The notes under the pieces are model-generated. The model had not been told where the DNA came from, did no database searches, and saw nothing but the letters and a program-made list of their open reading frames with translations. Of a stretch of 43,889 nt of DNA, positions 26,387 to 35,087 are shown piece after piece. A program made the position numbers and the translations under genes. Source of the stretch: SIG589 sp964566175 (GTDB taxonomy: Bacteria; Bacillota; Clostridia; Oscillospirales; Acutalibacteraceae); contig CAZMHU010000016.1 of the NCBI GenBank assembly GCA_964566175.1, positions 1 through 43,889 of the forward strand, given 5' to 3'. Each line of letters opens with the position of its first letter. The stretch's first letter is position 1.

Positions 26387-27562
26387 ATGTCAAAGGTTTT
26401 TGAAATTATCGAAAAAGAGAAGAAGAGACAGGAAACAACGGTTGAACTTATCGCTTCCGAAAATTTTGTCAGCGAAGATGTTTGCCGTGCCGTAGGCTCG
26501 TGTCTTACCAATAAATACACCGAGGGTTATCCCGGCAACCGCTATTACGGCGGATGTGAAAATTTTGACGAACTTGAAAATTACTGCCGTCAAAAATGGC
26601 AAGAGGTATTTTCAACCGATTATCACGTAAATGTTCAGCCGCATGCCGGCTCACAGGCAAATTACGCCGCATATATGAGTGTTATCAAAGCGGGCGACAG
26701 TGTGCTTGCAATGAACCTTGATAACGGCGGACACTTAACCCACGGCTCGTCGGTCAACTTTTCGGGAAAACTGTACGATATGCACTTTTACGGTGTTGAT
26801 GACAACGGCTTTATAGACTATGACGATATGAAGAAAAAACTTTACGAGTTTAAGCCGCGTGTGCTCGTTGCGGGAGCATCGGCATATTCACGTGTGATAA
26901 AGTTTGATCTTATACGTTCTATGATAGACGAATATAATAAAAACGCCGATGTGCCTTGCTATATGATGGTTGATATGGCTCACATTGCGGGTCTTGTTGC
27001 AGCGGGTGCACACCCGACACCTTTCGGTCTTGCCGATATTATAACCACTACAACTCACAAAACTCTGCGTGGTCCGCGCGGCGGTCTTATCTTCTGCAAA
27101 CCGGAACTTGCGCGCAAGGTTGACAGTGCGATCTTCCCCGGAAGTCAGGGCGGTTCGCTTATGCACGTTATAGCCGGCAAGGCTGTTGCGGCGGAAGAGG
27201 CCTGCACACCGGAGTTTAAAGATTATATAAAACGTGTTGTCGAAAACACAAATGCAATGTGCAACCGATTTATCGAACTCGGTTATAGCGTAATAACCGG
27301 CGGAACGGATAACCATCTGTTCCTTATTGACCTTTCAAAAACGATGCCGAATGTCACCGGCAAAGCGGTTCAGGATAAACTTGATGAATACGGCATTACT
27401 ACGAACAAAAACTGCGTTCCCAACGAAAAACGCAGTCCCAAGGAAACAAGCGGACTTCGTTTGGGTTGTGCCGCTATGACAACCAAGGGTTGGACAGCAG
27501 AACAGTTTATAGAATGTGCTGACCGTATTGACAAAATATTGAAAACAGAATTTGCCGATTAG
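26387..27562 (+). CDS. glyA: Serine hydroxymethyltransferase
   Basis: PLP enzyme that interconverts serine and glycine and supplies one-carbon units on tetrahydrofolate. Family marks are VELIASENFVSEDVCRAVGS near the N terminus, NKYTEGYPGNRYYGGCENFD, VDMAHIAGLVAAGAHPTPF, and the PLP lysine in TTTHKTLRGPRGG. At 391 aa it is a little shorter than the usual 410-420, mostly at the C terminus. It has its own promoter and terminator. Ribosome binding site GAAAGGGTG. Confidence 0.96.
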   Translation: MSKVFEIIEKEKKRQETTVELIASENFVSEDVCRAVGSCLTNKYTEGYPGNRYYGGCENFDELENYCRQKWQEVFSTDYHVNVQPHAGSQANYAAYMSVIKAGDSVLAMNLDNGGHLTHGSSVNFSGKLYDMHFYGVDDNGFIDYDDMKKKLYEFKPRVLVAGASAYSRVIKFDLIRSMIDEYNKNADVPCYMMVDMAHIAGLVAAGAHPTPFGLADIITTTTHKTLRGPRGGLIFCKPELARKVDSAIFPGSQGGSLMHVIAGKAVAAEEACTPEFKDYIKRVVENTNAMCNRFIELGYSVITGGTDNHLFLIDLSKTMPNVTGKAVQDKLDEYGITTNKNCVPNEKRSPKETSGLRLGCAAMTTKGWTAEQFIECADRIDKILKTEFAD

Positions 27563-27568
27563 TCGCAG

Positions 27569-27605
27569 AAAAAAGGCTCTCACGATGAAGTGAGAGCCTT
27601 TTTTA
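27569..27605. terminator. Bidirectional terminator glyA / feoB
   Basis: AAGGCTCTCAC (27573-27583) pairs with GTGAGAGCCTT (27590-27600); A and T runs on both sides serve both convergent genes. Confidence 0.94.
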
Positions 27606-29735
27606 TATAAGCCTTGCGGCGGCGTTTATAAGAAAACAGCATAGCATTCCGAAAAATGTCGGTATTACTGCTGCGAGGACTGTCCATTTTATCGACCCGG
27701 TTTCTTTTTTTACGGTTATAAGGGTTGTTGAGCACGGCCAGTGCATAAGTGAAAATATCATAACGCAGAGGGCGGTAACCCACGTCCAGCCGTTGGCTGT
27801 GAAGAGAATTTTAAGTTGTGCCAAATCGGTTATATCGGTGAGTGTTCCGCTTGCCGTATATGCCATTATTATTATCGGTATTACAATTTCATTAGCGGGA
27901 AAACCGAGTATAAAGGCTATTAAAATTATACCGTCAAGTCCGAGCAGACGTGCGAACGGGTCTAAAAAATCGGCACAGGCAGCGAGCAGAGTGTCACCGC
28001 CACATTTTATGTTTGCCAAAAGCCATAAAAGTATGCCTGCGGGGGCGGCAACCGCGGCGGCTCTGCCTAGTACAAAAAGTGTTCGATCGAGCACAGAGCG
28101 CACAAGAACTTTTAAAATTTGCGGACGGCGGTAGGGCGGCATTTCAAGCGTGAATGATGACGGCACGCCTTTAAGCAATGTTTCGGACAGAAGCCTTGTT
28201 ACAAGCAGTGTCATAACAACGCCGAGAGTTATAACTGCGGTCAGTATCAGTGTTGATAGCACCGATGCGCCCACGCTTCCCGAAAAGCCGACAAAGAACA
28301 TTGTTATAACCGAAATCAGCGCGGGAAAACGACCGTTACAGGGAACAAAACTGTTTGTCAAAATCGCAAGCAGACGTTCACGCGGTGAATCGATTATTCT
28401 GCACCCGACGATTCCCGCTGCGTTACAGCCAAACCCCATACACATCGTGAGTGCTTGCTTTCCGCAGGCTTTACAGCATTTAAAGGGTTTGTCGAGGTTA
28501 TAGGCAATTCTCGGCAGATACCCGACGTCCTCAAGCAATGTGAAAAGTGGGAAGAATATTGCCATCGGCGGGAGCATAACGGCAACAACCCACGAAAGCA
28601 CTCGATACATACCGTCTACAAGCAGACCTCTTAAAAATTCTGGCGTGCCGATATCGATAAACAGTCGGTTTAAGACGGTTTCGAAAGATTTGAAAGCTGC
28701 CGATAACAGATTTGAAGGGTAGTTTGCACCTATAATCGTTATGAAAAAAATCAAAGCGAGCAGCAGTAGCATAACAGGATATCCGACAAGTCTGCCGGTG
28801 AGCAGTTTGTCAAGTTTTCGGTCAAAAGAGCGGCGCTTTTCTTTTTTGACCGAAACGGTGTCTTTGCAAATATCCTCAGCGGCAGTGAGTATAGCCGAAA
28901 CGGTTTTGTCCTTTATTATTTCGGGCGAAAAACCTTTTTCATAGAAATAACTTTCGGCGTCTGCCAAGGCGTTTTTAACTTCAAGGTCTTCGGTAATATC
29001 GGCGTTTAAAAAGTCTTTTAAACTTTTAAGCAAGGTGGGGTCGGGGTCGATAAGTTTCAGTGCAAGCCACCGCGAGGGAATTTTTTCTTTTGCCTTTTTA
29101 TGTATTACCGGTTCTAATATCGCCAAGGCGTGTTCAATCTCTTCGCAATATTTAATACGGTATACATCGTTTTTACCGTCAAAGCCGTCAAGTATATTAA
29201 GCACTGCAGTTCTGCTTTCTTTTTTGCGTGCTGTAATTGCCACAACGGCAGTTCCGAGTTTATCCGACAGACCGTTTATGTCAATCTCTATGCCTTTGCG
29301 TTTTGCCTCGTCCATAAGATTTACGCAGACGATAACGTGTTTTGAGATTTCCATAGTTTGCAAAACAAGGTTTAGGTTGCGTTCAATACAGGTGGCGTCG
29401 CATACCACGACAACAGCATCAGGTTCGCCGAAGCATATAAAATCGCGTGCACACTCTTCCTCGGCAGAATGTGCCATAAGCGAATATGTTCCGGGGATAT
29501 CAACGAAAATATAGTTGTTTTTTTCTGTTTTGCAAAACCCGGCGGCGTTTGTGACGGTCTTTCCCGACCAGTTTCCGGTATGTTGATTGAGACCGGTAAG
29601 ATTGTTAAAAAGTGTGCTTTTTCCGACGTTTGGGTTTCCTGCAAGGGCGATGAGTTTGCCGTTTTTGTCCGATTTTTTAACCGAAAATTCTGTGTTTGCG
29701 GCGCCGAGTCCGACCGAGTTGTGTGTAAGACCCAT
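27603..29735 (-). CDS. feoB: FeoB-type divalent metal transporter (variant subtype)
   Basis: About 710-aa FeoB: N-terminal G domain plus about eleven membrane helices. G1 is GNPNVGKST and G3 is DIPGTYS. G4 is NLMD. The usual switch VGNWPGVTVE reads TGNWSGKTVT here. In the membrane part the usual GFGCNVPAVMATR reads GFGCNAAGIVGCRI, and the second Gate motif (usually MSCGARLPVY) reads VPCNGRFP. It is thus a different FeoB subtype from the fusion gene next door, perhaps for another metal or condition. ATG 29735 follows ATAGGAG; TTG at 29744 is less likely. feoA lies 12 bases upstream. Confidence 0.92.
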   Translation of the reverse strand: MGLTHNSVGLGAANTEFSVKKSDKNGKLIALAGNPNVGKSTLFNNLTGLNQHTGNWSGKTVTNAAGFCKTEKNNYIFVDIPGTYSLMAHSAEEECARDFICFGEPDAVVVVCDATCIERNLNLVLQTMEISKHVIVCVNLMDEAKRKGIEIDINGLSDKLGTAVVAITARKKESRTAVLNILDGFDGKNDVYRIKYCEEIEHALAILEPVIHKKAKEKIPSRWLALKLIDPDPTLLKSLKDFLNADITEDLEVKNALADAESYFYEKGFSPEIIKDKTVSAILTAAEDICKDTVSVKKEKRRSFDRKLDKLLTGRLVGYPVMLLLLALIFFITIIGANYPSNLLSAAFKSFETVLNRLFIDIGTPEFLRGLLVDGMYRVLSWVVAVMLPPMAIFFPLFTLLEDVGYLPRIAYNLDKPFKCCKACGKQALTMCMGFGCNAAGIVGCRIIDSPRERLLAILTNSFVPCNGRFPALISVITMFFVGFSGSVGASVLSTLILTAVITLGVVMTLLVTRLLSETLLKGVPSSFTLEMPPYRRPQILKVLVRSVLDRTLFVLGRAAAVAAPAGILLWLLANIKCGGDTLLAACADFLDPFARLLGLDGIILIAFILGFPANEIVIPIIIMAYTASGTLTDITDLAQLKILFTANGWTWVTALCVMIFSLMHWPCSTTLITVKKETGSIKWTVLAAVIPTFFGMLCCFLINAAARLI

Positions 29736-29747
29736 TTTTTTCAACTC

Positions 29748-29987
29748 CTATCGGCAAGGACGAACCGCAATATTTTTGCAGTCGTCGTTGCGCAGAGCAA
29801 TTACCGCACCGCGTATAAGATAAGCACGCGGGTCGCCGAGCGGACTTGCACCGATACATTCGATTTTTGTGTTTTCGGTAATGCCGATATCTAAAAGCCG
29901 CCGGCGCATACTGCCTTTTGTGAACAATCGGGAAACGCGTGCGGCTTTGCCGATTTCAATATTATTCAAAAAGAGTTCATCTTCCAT
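29748..29987 (-). CDS. feoA: FeoA domain protein
   Basis: 79-aa SH3-like FeoA protein, cytoplasmic partner of FeoB. It shows GKAARVSRLFTKGSMRRRLLDIGITENTKIECIG and a terminal ALRNDDCKNIAV strand, the standard FeoA layout. The frame is open up to 30080, but ATG 29987 has the ribosome binding site AGGTGA and matches the domain edge. It is first in a two-gene unit with the variant feoB. The divergent fusion gene starts 136 bases away. Confidence 0.9.
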   Translation of the reverse strand: MEDELFLNNIEIGKAARVSRLFTKGSMRRRLLDIGITENTKIECIGASPLGDPRAYLIRGAVIALRNDDCKNIAVRPCR

Positions 29988-30001
29988 ATCTTCACCTGTT
30001 T

Positions 30002-30026
30002 TATAATATTCTATCCTATAATATTC
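30002..30026 (-). repeat. Direct repeat in the feo divergent promoter region
   Basis: TATAATATTC occurs at 30002-30011 and again at 30017-30026, a 15-base period. On the minus strand each copy offers a -10-like TATTAT for feoA. No clear metal-regulator box (DtxR, MntR or Fur type) was recognised. Confidence 0.5.
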
Positions 30027-30070
30027 AGCCGAGTTCTTTACTGTTACGGCGAAAAAACTTTTGCCGATTA

Positions 30071-30099
30071 TTGACAGCATAGGCAGTATATTTTATAAT
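30071..30099 (+). promoter_or_regulatory. Promoter of the FeoA-FeoB fusion gene (perfect consensus)
   Basis: TTGACA (30071-30076), 17 bases, TATAAT (30094-30099). An unregulated promoter this strong would be constitutive, so a repressor is likely. Confidence 0.93.
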
Positions 30100-30123
30100 A
30101 ATGAGGTATAAGGGGTGTTTTTG

Positions 30124-32469
30124 ATGAAATTAAAGGATTTGCCGCTTGAAAAAACGGCAACTGTTACCGAAGTAGGCGGTGACGGCGCACTGCGCCAACA
30201 TTTTTTGGATATGGGCGTTATACCGGGAGCGGATATAACGCTTGTTAAATATGCGCCTATGGGCGACCCGATGGAGTTTATGATACATGGGTACGAGTTG
30301 ACTCTCCGCATTGCAGATGCAGAGAAGATTACTATCGTGAACGTCCGCAGTGAAGATGTTCATTCGGACGGCAAGGAAAGTTTGCGTACTGCATCGCACC
30401 CCGGTTTCGGTGAGGGCGGAAAATATCACGCAAAGGGCGACGGTGACCCGCTACCCGACGGAACTACCCTCACGTTTGCATTAGCGGGTAATCAAAACTG
30501 CGGTAAAACCACCCTTTTCAATCAACTAACCGGCTCTAATCAGCACGTAGGAAATTTCCCCGGCGTTACGGTAGACCGCAAGGACGGAGAAATTTCGGGT
30601 CACAAGGATACGCTCGTTACCGATTTGCCGGGCATTTATTCGATGTCTCCTTATTCGAGTGAAGAACTTGTGACAAGAGAGTTTTTGCTTTCCGAAAAGC
30701 CGAAGGCGATTATAAATATTTTGGACGCAACGAATATCGAGCGTAATCTTTATCTTACAATGCAACTTATGGAACTTGATATACCTATGGTGCTTGCGCT
30801 TAATATGATGGATGAGGTTTATGCAAACGGCGGTTCGGTGCGGGTTAACGAAATGGAGCAGTTGCTCGGAATTCCCGTAATACCCATTTCGGCATCACAG
30901 AACAAGGGTATTCACGAACTTATAGAGCACGCCGTTCATATAGCGAAATACCGCGAGAAACCCGCCAAAAAAGACTTTTGTAGCGTCGAAGATAATAACG
31001 GTGTTGTGCACAGAGCCTTGCACGGAATAATGCACCTTATCGAAGACCACGCAAAGGAAGCCGACATACCCATTCGTTTTGCCGCGTCGAAAGTTGTCGA
31101 GGGCGATTCGCTTATAATAGAAAAACTCAATCTTGATAAAAACGAACTCGATATGATAGAACATATTATATCTCAAATGGAAAGCGAGGGCGGGCTTGAC
31201 CGCTCTGCCGCAATAGCAAGGATGCGTTTTACGTTCATCGGTAAGGTTTGCGGTGAAACGGTTATTAAACCGCGTGAGAGCAAAGAACACGCTCGGAGCA
31301 GAAAAATCGACAAAATACTGACCGGAAAGTACACTGCCATACCGTCGTTTATTGCTATTATGGCACTTGTCTTTTGGTTGACCTTCGATGTTATAGGTGC
31401 GGCGCTTGAAAATTTGCTCAGTACCGCTATAACGGCATTGACTACTTTTGTCGACAGCACGCTTTCTTCTGCGGGCGTCAACGGTGTTTTGCATTCGCTG
31501 ATTATTGACGGCATTTTCAACGGTGTCGGAAGTGTTTTGAGTTTCCTGCCCGTAATCGTTACGCTGTTTTTCTTTTTATCACTTATGGAAGACAGTGGTT
31601 ACATTGCGCGTGTTGCTTTTGTAATGGACAAACTTTTGCGAAAGATAGGTCTCTCTGGCAGAAGTATTGTTCCCATGCTTATCGGTTTCGGTTGCACCGT
31701 TCCGGGTGTTATGGCAACGAGAACATTGCCGTCGGAACGCGACAGAAAAATGACGGTTTTGCTGACACCATATATGAGTTGTTCCGCAAAACTTCCGATA
31801 TATGCCTTTTTCACAAAGGCGTTTTTTCCGAAACACAGCGCATTGGTTATGATAAGTCTTTATGTTTTGGGAATGGTTGTGGGAATAGTTATGGCGCTTT
31901 TGATGAAGGGAACGCTCTTTAAAGGTGAACCTGTACCGTTTGTTATGGAACTTCCCAACTACCGTATGCCGGGAATGAAAAACGTTGTTTTGCTACTTTG
32001 GGACAAAGCGAAAGATTTTTTGGAGCGTGCCTTTACGGTTATATTCCTTGCAACAATAATAATTTGGTTTTTACAGACCTTTGATTTGACTCTGAATGTT
32101 GTTTCAAATCCGCAGGACAGCATACTTGCGATAATATCCGGCTTTATCGCGCCGATATTCAAACCTTTGGGATTTGGCGATTGGAGAATATCAACGGCGC
32201 TGATATCGGGATTTATGGCGAAAGAAAGCGTTGTTTCAACCCTTAATGTTCTTTTCGGTTCGACCGAAAGGTTGCTTGCGGTTCTCTCGCCTGTAGCGGT
32301 ACTAAGCCTTTTGGTTTTCTGTCTGTTGTATACACCCTGTGTCGCGGCGATTGCTTCGGTAAAACGCGAACTCGGAGCAAAGTGGGCGGTTGTCGTTGTT
32401 GCGGAACAGTGTATTGTTGCGTGGTTGGCATCATTTATTGTTTATACTGCGGGATGCGCGCTGTTTTAA
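30124..32469 (+). CDS. feoB: FeoA-FeoB fusion ferrous iron transporter
   Basis: About 781-aa single-chain Feo transporter. Residues 1-75 are a FeoA domain (LRQHFLDMGVIPGADITLV). A linker of about 40 residues follows. The G domain has G1 GNQNCGKTT (about 122), switch HVGNFPGVTVDRK, G3 DLPGIYS and G4 NMMD. The membrane part keeps canonical Gate motifs: GFGCTVPGVMATRTLPSERDRK and YMSCSAKLPIYAFF. This is the classical iron-type FeoB. ATG 30124 has the ribosome binding site ATAAGGGG; GTG 30115 is inside it. Same architecture as the P. gingivalis FeoAB fusion. Confidence 0.94.
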   Translation: MKLKDLPLEKTATVTEVGGDGALRQHFLDMGVIPGADITLVKYAPMGDPMEFMIHGYELTLRIADAEKITIVNVRSEDVHSDGKESLRTASHPGFGEGGKYHAKGDGDPLPDGTTLTFALAGNQNCGKTTLFNQLTGSNQHVGNFPGVTVDRKDGEISGHKDTLVTDLPGIYSMSPYSSEELVTREFLLSEKPKAIINILDATNIERNLYLTMQLMELDIPMVLALNMMDEVYANGGSVRVNEMEQLLGIPVIPISASQNKGIHELIEHAVHIAKYREKPAKKDFCSVEDNNGVVHRALHGIMHLIEDHAKEADIPIRFAASKVVEGDSLIIEKLNLDKNELDMIEHIISQMESEGGLDRSAAIARMRFTFIGKVCGETVIKPRESKEHARSRKIDKILTGKYTAIPSFIAIMALVFWLTFDVIGAALENLLSTAITALTTFVDSTLSSAGVNGVLHSLIIDGIFNGVGSVLSFLPVIVTLFFFLSLMEDSGYIARVAFVMDKLLRKIGLSGRSIVPMLIGFGCTVPGVMATRTLPSERDRKMTVLLTPYMSCSAKLPIYAFFTKAFFPKHSALVMISLYVLGMVVGIVMALLMKGTLFKGEPVPFVMELPNYRMPGMKNVVLLLWDKAKDFLERAFTVIFLATIIIWFLQTFDLTLNVVSNPQDSILAIISGFIAPIFKPLGFGDWRISTALISGFMAKESVVSTLNVLFGSTERLLAVLSPVAVLSLLVFCLLYTPCVAAIASVKRELGAKWAVVVVAEQCIVAWLASFIVYTAGCALF

Positions 32470-32483
32470 CTTAATATATAGAT

Positions 32484-32525
32484 AAAACCCCGAACGCTAT
32501 GATAACGTTCGGGGTCGTATTTTTA
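32484..32525. terminator. Bidirectional terminator feoAB / phosphoesterase
   Basis: CCCCGAACG (32488-32496) pairs with CGTTCGGGG (32506-32514), followed by T-rich tracts on both strands. Confidence 0.88.
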
Positions 32526-33605
32526 CTATAAAGTTGTACTTGAGAGGGTGTTGCCGTCGCTGTCGGTAAATGTTACGGTGAATTTGTTACCGTTTATGAC
32601 CATACCGCAACCTATAAAACCGCCGCTTTTCGGTTCCGAGCCTATTATAATCGGGCAGGGGCGGGTGAGACTGTTTTCGGCGTCGCCCGCGGGCCAAATG
32701 GCATATCTGTGGACGTGACCGCAAAGCATAATGTCGGGTTTGATATGCTCACACAAAAGATGAGACCAATCACTGTAAATATCGGTATCGGCATTGAAAA
32801 AATCCTCTTCTTGAATTCGAGTAAAGGGATTGTGAGCAATAACGATTTTGGAATTGACACCGTCGGCGGCATATTCGTTTTCGGCGTTTTTGATAATTGA
32901 TTTTATGTATTCTGTTTGACGTTGTCTAAAGCAGTGGCAGGCTACCGTGTTGCCGTATTCTTTATGATTGTCAACCTTGTCTTCGCCGCAGTCAAGCACA
33001 AGACCCCAAACAGAACCGAGCCTGAAAGAGTAGTATGTCTTTCGGTCAAAACTCGGGGTGAAGTCCGCAAATTTTTCCGCAAAGTTACCGCGCATATCGT
33101 GATTGCCACGCGAGAAAACCACAGGTATTCCGCCCTCGGTTAAGAGCGAGCAAATTTCGTAAATATTTGAAAACACATCGGGGTTTCCACTATGGTCGAT
33201 GACGTCGCCGTTTAAAACAAGCAAATCAATATTGCCGAAAGTTTTGGCGGCTGTAACCGGTTGCTCAATACGATTGTGAGCGTCGGAAATATGATATAAA
33301 CGTATGTTGTTTTTTGGAACGGGTTTAAAAGAATATGTAAAATACTGTGTTTCGTCACATTCGGTGAAATATGGTTTGCGTTCAATAATCGGCTGAATGC
33401 AAACAGTATACTCACCCACGACATCAAGCGCAGACATCGGAACAGAAACCCTGTGAACAGGGGAGAGGGAATTCATAATTCCGTTTGATTCGTCGAAATA
33501 TTCGTTTTCGCCTACACGTACCCTGAAAAGCGATTCTCGGGTAACTTGCATCATTATTTGATATTCGTTGCCTACCGCAAACACTACAGGCGCGTATTTA
33601 AACAT
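32526..33605 (-). CDS. Calcineurin-like metallophosphoesterase
   Basis: 359-aa protein. An N-terminal beta-sandwich-like region (about 1-110) is followed by a metallophosphatase domain. Motifs in order are YHISDAHNR (DxH), LNGDVIDH (GDxxD-like), FSRGNHDMRG (GNHD), IVIAHNPF and LCGHVHRY (GHxH). No signal peptide, so the enzyme probably works in the cytoplasm. The substrate (nucleotide, phosphodiester or protein) cannot be read from the sequence. It has its own promoter and shares a terminator with feoAB. Confidence 0.9.
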   Translation of the reverse strand: MFKYAPVVFAVGNEYQIMMQVTRESLFRVRVGENEYFDESNGIMNSLSPVHRVSVPMSALDVVGEYTVCIQPIIERKPYFTECDETQYFTYSFKPVPKNNIRLYHISDAHNRIEQPVTAAKTFGNIDLLVLNGDVIDHSGNPDVFSNIYEICSLLTEGGIPVVFSRGNHDMRGNFAEKFADFTPSFDRKTYYSFRLGSVWGLVLDCGEDKVDNHKEYGNTVACHCFRQRQTEYIKSIIKNAENEYAADGVNSKIVIAHNPFTRIQEEDFFNADTDIYSDWSHLLCEHIKPDIMLCGHVHRYAIWPAGDAENSLTRPCPIIIGSEPKSGGFIGCGMVINGNKFTVTFTDSDGNTLSSTTL

Positions 33606-33639
33606 ATAAAGGACTCCTTTGAACGATTATGTTTTGGGT

Positions 33640-33668
33640 ATTATAACATTATTCGAAAGTGTTTTCAA
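33640..33668 (-). promoter_or_regulatory. Promoter of the metallophosphoesterase
   Basis: On the minus strand TTGAAA (33668-33663), 17 bases, TATAAT (33645-33640), about 35 bases before the start. Ribosome binding site AAAGGAG. Confidence 0.85.
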
Positions 33669-33714
33669 TACGATATGTCGAAAAAATCAAAAATTTGCTT
33701 GGTGTATACGAAGA

Positions 33715-33756
33715 GTGAAAAAAGAACCTCAGCACGCGAATTGCGTGTTGAGGTTC
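33715..33756 (-). terminator. Minus-strand terminator without an adjacent minus gene
   Basis: A 14-bp stem (33724-33737 with 33743-33756, one G-U) reads into TTTTTT only on the minus strand. The nearest upstream minus gene is beyond the TnpV cassette (34521). The terminator may therefore mark the old end of a leftward operon split by insertion of the cassette. The rest of 33606-33900 shows only the phosphoesterase promoter. Confidence 0.75.
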
Positions 33757-33900
33757 TCAGTTGGTACGGATATTCATAAGGGATTTGGTGAAAATCAAGT
33801 ATTCCTGCGGTTGAACACTATCTTCAAAAACAAATCCGCACATTCGTCTTTTAATACGACTTGACTTATAATCAGCATATCAAAACAAGGAGGTAGCGAT

Positions 33901-34086
33901 ATGCGAGATAGGAAGTATTACATTGCACTTGATGATTACGAAAAGCGACTTATTATCAACTGCTTAAATGACCTGAGGAATGTCTTGATAGCCAAAGGAA
34001 AGCACACCGATGCGGTGGACGAATTGCTGATAAAATTCAGCAAGGCTAAGCAAAAGAAATTCAAGGTGATTTATAAGGAGGGTTAA
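33901..34086 (+). CDS. Small conserved protein upstream of TnpV
   Basis: 61 aa, Lys-rich and probably helical (YYIALDDYEKRLIINCLNDLRN). It resembles the small proteins often found before tnpV in Firmicute mobile elements; no function is known. The ribosome binding site AAGGAGGTAG is strong. It lies 4 bases before tnpV, so the two are one unit. Confidence 0.7.
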   Translation: MRDRKYYIALDDYEKRLIINCLNDLRNVLIAKGKHTDAVDELLIKFSKAKQKKFKVIYKEG

Positions 34087-34090
34087 TTCT

Positions 34091-34468
34091 ATGGAAAAGC
34101 ACATTTTTAACGAACAAACGGGTATAGGCTACACTTTACAAGGCGATTATTATTTACCCGACCTTGCTTGCTCCGACGAAAAGGAGCGGCCTATCGGTTT
34201 ATGGGGACAACGGCACGTAAGATACTTAAAACAACACCGCAAGGTTTTATATTATAATCTGCTGACAATCGGTAAATTGAACGATTATCTTACCGACATT
34301 AACATACAGGCTGAGGAAATGTTTAATCGGCTTGTAAAACAAATGGCAGAATGTGAGTATGTGAGTGAGCAACTAAAAGCAAATTTACCTATGGAATGGG
34401 TACAAAAAATGAACAATATCCGAAACAGAGTAGCAGAAATCACAAATAACAATTTTATATTTGTGTAG
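34091..34468 (+). CDS. tnpV: TnpV family transposon protein
   Basis: 125-aa protein of the TnpV family first described on clostridial elements such as Tn4451. Family marks are GYTLQGDYYLPDL, GLWGQRHVRYLKQHRKVLYYNLLTIGKLNDYL and MEWVQKMNNIRNRVAEI. The role of TnpV in transposition is unproven. No transposase, resolvase or element ends are nearby, so this is a stray cassette or remnant rather than a complete transposon. It marks the left border of the accessory region. Confidence 0.85.
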   Translation: MEKHIFNEQTGIGYTLQGDYYLPDLACSDEKERPIGLWGQRHVRYLKQHRKVLYYNLLTIGKLNDYLTDINIQAEEMFNRLVKQMAECEYVSEQLKANLPMEWVQKMNNIRNRVAEITNNNFIFV

Positions 34469-34470
34469 AG

Positions 34471-34511
34471 GAAAGGCTATGTATTCCAACTGAGGACTAC
34501 ATAGCCTTTTA
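34471..34511. terminator. Bidirectional terminator tnpV / TIR-SPFH operon
   Basis: AAAGGCTATGTA (34472-34483) pairs exactly with TACATAGCCTTT (34498-34509), with T-rich tails on either strand. It closes the leftward operon that begins at 42721. Confidence 0.9.
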
Positions 34512-34520
34512 TTTATCAGT

Positions 34521-35072
34521 TTATTTTTTTAAAGAAAATCGCCATTGTTTCTCAGCATATTTATTAACTATTTCTTCGACTTTATTTTTTTCGTAATCAG
34601 GATGCTTTCTCGCATAATCTTCGGCAGTTTTTTCAATATCGAATTTACCTCTTTTTGCTGTATTAACCGAACAAACAATATCGGTTTCTTCTATAAAAAT
34701 TCCAGATTCTTCTCCAATCATTTTACCGTTTAATTCTTCAGCAGATAAATCAAAATACTTTTTAAGATTACAAGGACCGTTACAGGCTGGATTATCTGCT
34801 TTACGGATTAATACATTTTGCGGATCGTCATTACTGTTTCCGGCAGTAATCATAAGCATACCGGCATACACAAAAATGTGACCGCCTTTTTTGAAAGAGG
34901 CTTTATTCTTTTTTGTTTCACCATAACGAACACCGTAGCAAAACGGATCGATTGTCCCGTATGCTTCGGTTTCCGTAATCGCCGCCTTTTTGCCGTTATA
35001 TGTAATCACTTTTCCAATAAGTTCTTCGGCAACTGTTTCGGATTCTTTTTCAAAAAACTTTTCATTTAACAT
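34521..35072 (-). CDS. mpg: Divergent alkyladenine DNA glycosylase (AAG/Mpg family)
   Basis: 183-aa protein with the AAG fold pattern: AEELIGKVITYNG, then ITETEAYGTIDPFCYG with the active-site Glu of the TEAY motif, GGHIFVYAGMLMITAGN, and DPQNVLIRKA. The canonical DPA.HA and T.RN segments are altered (DPFCYG, ETKKNKASF), so it is a divergent member. The reaction expected from the family is removal of alkylated purines. It begins 15 bases after the second TIR gene with the ribosome binding site GGAGGACT and ends the operon. An N-glycosidase beside TIR (NAD-glycosidase fold) proteins is notable. Confidence 0.85.
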   Translation of the reverse strand: MLNEKFFEKESETVAEELIGKVITYNGKKAAITETEAYGTIDPFCYGVRYGETKKNKASFKKGGHIFVYAGMLMITAGNSNDDPQNVLIRKADNPACNGPCNLKKYFDLSAEELNGKMIGEESGIFIEETDIVCSVNTAKRGKFDIEKTAEDYARKHPDYEKNKVEEIVNKYAEKQWRFSLKK

Positions 35073-35087
35073 AAATAGTCCTCCATA

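Noticed and set aside
29988..30080. N-terminal extension of FeoA
   Set aside because: The extension adds 31 residues with no similarity to FeoA and runs through the divergent promoter region; ATG 29987 has a good ribosome binding site.
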